From Candidatus Iainarchaeum sp. (GTDB lineage: Archaea > Iainarchaeota > Iainarchaeia > Iainarchaeales > JAAZKV01): a DNA stretch of 14,956 nucleotides. The translations under genes were made by a program, and so were the position numbers. The notes below the pieces were generated by a model. The model was not told the origin of the DNA, ran no database searches, and saw only the letters and a list, made by a program, of their open reading frames with translations. Numbering within the stretch: the first letter of the stretch is position 1; every line of letters begins with the position of its first letter. The stretch spans positions 1 through 14,956 of the forward strand of contig JAQVAR010000011.1 in NCBI GenBank assembly GCA_028690725.1. The letters run 5' to 3'. Below, in pieces: positions 11,963 through 14,956 of this stretch.

Positions 11963-12790
11963 ATGAACAAGAAAAATATTGAATCAGAAAAAGAAATAGA
12001 AAAAATTTTAAAAGAAAAAAAAATTAAATTTAATAGAAAAAAGAAATTGATTTTAAAAAAAGATTCAAAAAAATTTAGAATTCCTGATTTTTATTTACCA
12101 GAATATGATTTAGCAATAGAATATTTTGGCAGTTGGAATAATAAAAAAAATAAATCTTTTGAAAAAAAAGAAAGAGCAAGATTTATGGAAAAAGTTGGCG
12201 TATACGAAGAAAGTGGCTTGAATTGTTTGTATTTATATCCAGAGGATACAAAAGAATTAAGAGAAAAAATATTAAAAAAAATTGATTCGATTGATAAGAA
12301 AAGAAAAACAAGCGAGATAACAAAAATTATTTTAGAAAAAAAAACTATTATAAAACCAACAAATGTTAAAATTGAAGAAAAACCAATTATTAAACTAGAA
12401 AAAAATGTGAAACAAATAATAGAAATTAATTTGTTAGTAAGAATTATTTTAGGAATAGGTGCAATAAGCATATTTTTGTTTATTTTACAATTAATAATTA
12501 CTATCTGGTTATTTTTAATTGGAAATCCATTTTTTAATGAATTACACATAGCAAATGACGTATTGTTTTTTTTATTCTCTATTTTAATATTAATTTCTAT
12601 AGTATTGTCAGCATTGTTTGCTTTTGAAAAAAGTTTATCAAAAGGATTTTTTTATGTTTCAATGATACTAATAATTTTTTTCTTTATTTCATCATGGTTT
12701 TTTGGAGACCCTTTAATTAGAGCAATAATAATATTAATAAGTGTTTTTGGAATAATACCAAGCGAATATTTCATGATAAAAACAAATTAA
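11963..12790 (+). CDS. Predicted VSR/DUF559-like nuclease domain fused to a four-helix membrane domain
   Basis: 275 aa. Residues 1-110 look like a PD-(D/E)XK-superfamily domain of the VSR/DUF559 kind. An N-terminal Glu-rich helix (SEKEIEKILKEKKIKF, 8-23) is followed by FRIPDFYLPEYDLAIEYFG (38-56), with Asp42 and Glu53 as the likely metal-binding acids. A basic helix comes next, then GLNCLYLYPEDT (85-96), matching the closing strand of such folds. A charged linker (111-153) leads to four hydrophobic helices, about 155-186, 198-221, 228-247 and 249-271. The domain order places the nuclease-like part in the cytoplasm. The third catalytic residue (Lys or Gln after Glu53) is not obvious, so activity is unproven. 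Nucleic-acid degradation, defence or a degenerate binding role are all possible. It stands alone, so neighbours do not help. Confidence 0.75.
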   Translation: MNKKNIESEKEIEKILKEKKIKFNRKKKLILKKDSKKFRIPDFYLPEYDLAIEYFGSWNNKKNKSFEKKERARFMEKVGVYEESGLNCLYLYPEDTKELREKILKKIDSIDKKRKTSEITKIILEKKTIIKPTNVKIEEKPIIKLEKNVKQIIEINLLVRIILGIGAISIFLFILQLIITIWLFLIGNPFFNELHIANDVLFFLFSILILISIVLSALFAFEKSLSKGFFYVSMILIIFFFISSWFFGDPLIRAIIILISVFGIIPSEYFMIKTN

Positions 12791-12838
12791 ACAATTTTAG
12801 AAAACTTTCAAATTTTTGTTTGATTGACAAAACTAAAA

Positions 12839-12890
12839 GATTTAAATACTTGAACTTGTTTCTATTAATAACACAAATTACGAGGGAGGA
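12839..12890 (+). promoter_or_regulatory. Strong promoter and Shine-Dalgarno of the SWIB-like gene
   Basis: The TATA box GATTTAAATACTT (12839-12851) predicts a start near 12870 and a leader of about 27 bases. GGGAGGA (12884-12890), the best SD in the window, lies 6 bases before the ATG. Together they suggest unusually strong expression. Confidence 0.65.
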
Positions 12891-12896
12891 ATTGTA

Positions 12897-13091
12897 ATGG
12901 GTTTATTTGGAAAAAAAGTAGCAACAAAAACAACTGGAAAGAAAAAACCATTTGGTGGGTACTGTGTCAATTTTGGCGGATGTACTGAAACAATGGAAGA
13001 TGTTTTTGGAAAAAAAGACATTACACCAAGCGAAATGACAAAAAAGCTTTGGGCTTATGTAAAAGAAAACAAAATTGCAGGGAAAAAATAA
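12897..13091 (+). CDS. Small SWIB-like basic protein, 64 aa
   Basis: A short protein with a basic N-terminus (MGLFGKKVATKTTGKKKPF), then GYCVNFGGC (residues 21-29, two Cys five residues apart). The C-terminal half, EDVFGKKDITPSEMTKKLW with AYVKENKI, strongly resembles the first half of SWIB/MDM2 domains (G-x-x-x-x-T-x-S-E-x-x-K-K-L-W-x-Y-I-K). A complete SWIB domain has about 75 residues and goes on with a second half (Q-D-P-x-x-K). Here it ends right after the tryptophan helix, so it is either a half-domain or a truncated relative. SWIB proteins act in chromatin and transcription in eukaryotes; archaeal roles are unknown. A DNA- or protein-binding abundant small protein is the best guess. 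Expression signals are strong, and tandem terminators follow. Confidence 0.75.
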   Translation: MGLFGKKVATKTTGKKKPFGGYCVNFGGCTETMEDVFGKKDITPSEMTKKLWAYVKENKIAGKK

Positions 13092-13114
13092 TTTCCCTCA
13101 ATTCTATTTTTTTT
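13080..13114 (+). terminator. First terminator of the SWIB-like gene
   Basis: GGGAAA (13080-13085) and TTTCCC (13092-13097) form a 6-bp stem containing the stop codon in its loop, followed shortly by a run of eight T and more (13107-13114). Confidence 0.65.
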
Positions 13115-13140
13115 AAATTAAAAAAATTTAATATTTTTTT
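13113..13140 (+). terminator. Second, tandem terminator
   Basis: TTAAATT (13113-13119) pairs with AATTTAA (13125-13131) around AAAAA, followed by TA and seven T (13134-13140). It backs up the first one. From here to 13247 the DNA is almost pure A/T without a gene. Confidence 0.5.
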
Positions 13141-13176
13141 ACAAAAATAAATTTTTTATCTAATTTTAATATTTTA

Positions 13177-13208
13177 TTTTAATATATTTTTTTTATTCCA
13201 TTATACAA
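13177..13208 (+). promoter_or_regulatory. Candidate TATA boxes for the ABC transporter genes
   Basis: Two candidates, TTTTAATATATTTT (13177-13190) and CATTATACAATT (13199-13210). They would give leaders of about 40 or 20 bases to the ATG at 13248. The tract is too AT-rich to choose between them. Confidence 0.35.
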
Positions 13209-13247
13209 TTGTTTTTAATTAGTTAAGTGCCTATTTTTTGTAATATT

Positions 13248-13949
13248 ATGAACAAAGAAATGATTAGGTTAGAGAATGTTTCAAAAATTTATAATATGGG
13301 CGAAATAGAAGTTAAAGCATTAGACGAAATAGACATGATTATTTGTCAAAAAGATTACGTTTCAATAATGGGACCATCTGGTTCTGGAAAAACTACTTTA
13401 TTAGATGTAATGAGTATTATGAATAGTCCTAGTAAAGGAAAAATTTTTATTGAAGGAAAAGAAACAACTAAAATGAGTAACGCAGAATTATCAAGTTTTA
13501 GAGGTAAAAAAATTGGTTTTATTTTTCAAACATTCAACTTATTACCAAAACTAACTGCTATTGAAAATGTTATTGTTCCAATGTGGATTAATAATATTGA
13601 TAGAAAAAAAAGGTTTGAAAGAGCAAAAAGTGTTTTGGAAAGTGTTGGTCTAGGTGATAAATTATATAATAAACCTAACCAATTATCGGGGGGACAAAGA
13701 CAAAGAGTTTGTATTGCTAGAGCATTGGCATTAAACCCAAACATAATAGTTGCTGACGAGCCAACAGGAAACCTTGATTCCAAATCTGGAAAAATAGTAA
13801 TGGATATTCTTTCTGATTTAAACAAAAAAGAGGATAAAACAATAGTATTAGTTACACATGATCAAAGTATTGGTTCAAAAGCAAAAAAACAGATTCTTTT
13901 AAAAGATGGAAAAATTGTTAGTGGTAACAATAAAGTTTGTCAATTATAA
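13248..13949 (+). CDS. ABC transporter ATPase, LolD/MacB type
   Basis: 233-aa nucleotide-binding subunit that powers a MacB/FtsX-family permease encoded next. All motifs are intact: Walker A GPSGSGKT (42-49), Q-loop Gln94 in FIFQTFNLLP, signature LSGGQ (146-150), Walker B IIVADE (166-171), D-loop NLDS and switch His204 in THD. The MacB/LolD group is shown by EVKALDEIDM near the start and FNLLPKLTAIENV. These systems are mechanotransmitters that extract lipids, lipoproteins, peptides or drugs from the membrane rather than classical importers. ATG 13248 is preferred to GTG 13227 because it starts MNKEMIRLENVSKIY; Met5 (13260) is another possibility. No SD is visible. The permease follows after 103 bases. 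Confidence 0.95.
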   Translation: MNKEMIRLENVSKIYNMGEIEVKALDEIDMIICQKDYVSIMGPSGSGKTTLLDVMSIMNSPSKGKIFIEGKETTKMSNAELSSFRGKKIGFIFQTFNLLPKLTAIENVIVPMWINNIDRKKRFERAKSVLESVGLGDKLYNKPNQLSGGQRQRVCIARALALNPNIIVADEPTGNLDSKSGKIVMDILSDLNKKEDKTIVLVTHDQSIGSKAKKQILLKDGKIVSGNNKVCQL

Positions 13950-14052
13950 ATAATATTATTTTAAATAAAAAAATATTTTTGAAAAGAAATGTATTAGTTT
14001 GAATAAAAAATAATTATTTTTGGAAATAAAAATATTATTGTTAGGTGTTATA

Positions 14053-14956
14053 ATGCCATATGATTTAATTAGAGAATCAACAAAAAATCTTAGGAGATCA
14101 GGAATAAAAACATATTTGACATTATTAGGAATAATAATTGGAATAGCAGCAATTGTTAGTCTTGTATCAATTGGTTCAGGTCTGGGAGTAGCAGTGGCAC
14201 AACAACTTGATCAATTAGGTGGAAAAACAATACTTGTTATCCCTGGAGGAATGCAAAATATCAGAATTCAAATAGATAACAAAACTATTTCTAATTTTGA
14301 ATCAATAAGAAATGTTGAAAGTGTGATACCAATTTATTCTTCATCAGGAGTACTAGAATTTAACAAAGAAAAAATAAATGTTTCAATTAATGCGATTGGT
14401 GCTGAAGACATAGAATTGTTTAGCAATACAGGTTTTTTTGAAATTAAAGAAGGTAGAAATTTTAGTAAAAATGAATCTAGTTCAATATTAATAGGAAATG
14501 CTATTGCAGAAAATTATTTTAATAGAAAAATTGATTTAAGAAAAATAGTAACTATTAATGGAGAAGATTTTAAAGTAATTGGAATATTAGCCCCACAAGC
14601 ACAAGCTTTTGGTGGTGGTCCTGATACTGGTAATAGTATTTATATGTCACTTGAAGCGTTTAAAAAAATTTCTAGTAATTTAAACCCAACAATAATTTTT
14701 GTAACTGCAACTGAAAAAGATTTTGTTGAACAAGTAGTTGAAGACCTTGAAGAATATTTAGAAAGTAATTATGGTAAAAAAAATGTTAATGTTATGAGTT
14801 CTGATAGTATTTTAGAAACAGTAAATTCTTTATTAGGAATAATAACAATTTTTATAATGGGTTTAGCTGGGATAAGTCTTGTTGTTGGAGGAATAGGAAT
14901 AATGAATGCAATGATAACATCAGTATTAGAAAGAACAAAAGAAATTGGATTAATGA
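14053..14956 (+). CDS. ABC transporter permease, MacB/FtsX family (cut by right window edge)
   Basis: The first 301 residues are present. MPYDLIRESTKNLRRSGIKT leads into TM1 (about 20-43, LTLLGIIIGIAAIVSLVSIG). The MacB-like periplasmic core domain follows outside the membrane (about 45-255), with AIGAEDIELF and REGRxF-like IKEGRNFS. TM2 (about 258-283) runs into VGGIGIMNAMITSVLERTKE (277-296), the cytoplasmic coupling region typical of FtsX-like permeases. Two further TM helices should lie beyond the edge. AGGTG (14043-14047) acts as SD 5 bases before the ATG, unlike the leaderless genes, which fits an internal operon gene. It works with the upstream ATPase, and no periplasmic adaptor (MacA-like) gene is visible here. 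Confidence 0.95.
   Translation, partial: MPYDLIRESTKNLRRSGIKTYLTLLGIIIGIAAIVSLVSIGSGLGVAVAQQLDQLGGKTILVIPGGMQNIRIQIDNKTISNFESIRNVESVIPIYSSSGVLEFNKEKINVSINAIGAEDIELFSNTGFFEIKEGRNFSKNESSSILIGNAIAENYFNRKIDLRKIVTINGEDFKVIGILAPQAQAFGGGPDTGNSIYMSLEAFKKISSNLNPTIIFVTATEKDFVEQVVEDLEEYLESNYGKKNVNVMSSDSILETVNSLLGIITIFIMGLAGISLVVGGIGIMNAMITSVLERTKEIGLM

Noticed and set aside
12091..12549. Minus-strand hydrophobic open frame opposite the nuclease-membrane gene
   Set aside because: The plus-strand frame has the coherent domain pattern and promoter. The hydrophobic look comes from complementing Lys-rich codons.

Overview
The window is very AT-rich and looks like a piece of a small archaeal chromosome, most likely from a DPANN-type lineage (Woesearchaeota, Pacearchaeota and relatives; the exact group cannot be settled by eye). 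Four things point to archaea: the ribosomal protein L21e / RNA polymerase subunit F (Rpb4) / DUF655 / KsgA gene order, archaeal-type AMP phosphorylase and eIF2B-like sugar isomerase genes, a tRNA with an intron next to its anticodon, and TATA-like boxes about 22-28 bases before many start codons (leaderless transcription).

Left part (1-4121): argS runs off the left edge on the minus strand. Divergent from it is a tRNA-Arg(UCU) gene split by a 101-nt structured intron and flanked by short perfect inverted repeats. Next comes the plus-strand information-processing cluster rpl21e, rpoF, DUF655 gene, ksgA. It has a hairpin plus T-run between rpoF and the DUF655 gene, which also has its own TATA box. 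The KsgA protein departs from the family consensus at several catalytic positions.

Middle left (4127-7753, minus strand): an eIF2B-like ribose-1,5-bisphosphate isomerase candidate, tyrosyl-tRNA synthetase and AMP phosphorylase. The first and third are two consecutive steps of the archaeal AMP pathway that makes ribulose-1,5-bisphosphate for form III RuBisCO. No RuBisCO lies in the window. The TyrRS resembles the opisthokont/haloarchaeal type rather than the short methanogen type.

Middle right (7927-12790): mostly single genes with their own promoters. They are a two-helix membrane protein with a duplicated coiled-coil module, a flavodoxin-like protein with a poor phosphate loop, a secreted lipoprotein FKBP prolyl isomerase, a small SAM methyltransferase, a monovalent cation/proton antiporter, and a predicted VSR/DUF559-like nuclease domain fused to a four-helix membrane domain. 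A 20-bp tandem repeat of A/T tracts lies between the flavodoxin and FKBP genes.

Right end (12839-14956): a 64-aa SWIB-like small protein with the strongest Shine-Dalgarno sequence in the window and tandem hairpin/T-run terminators, then a MacB/LolD-type ABC transporter ATPase and its FtsX-like permease, cut by the right edge.

I see no CRISPR array, transposon, integrase or phage genes. The window is mostly housekeeping genes. The most unusual items are the tRNA-Arg locus beside argS, the divergent KsgA, the TyrRS type, the nuclease-membrane fusion, and the 20-bp tract array.
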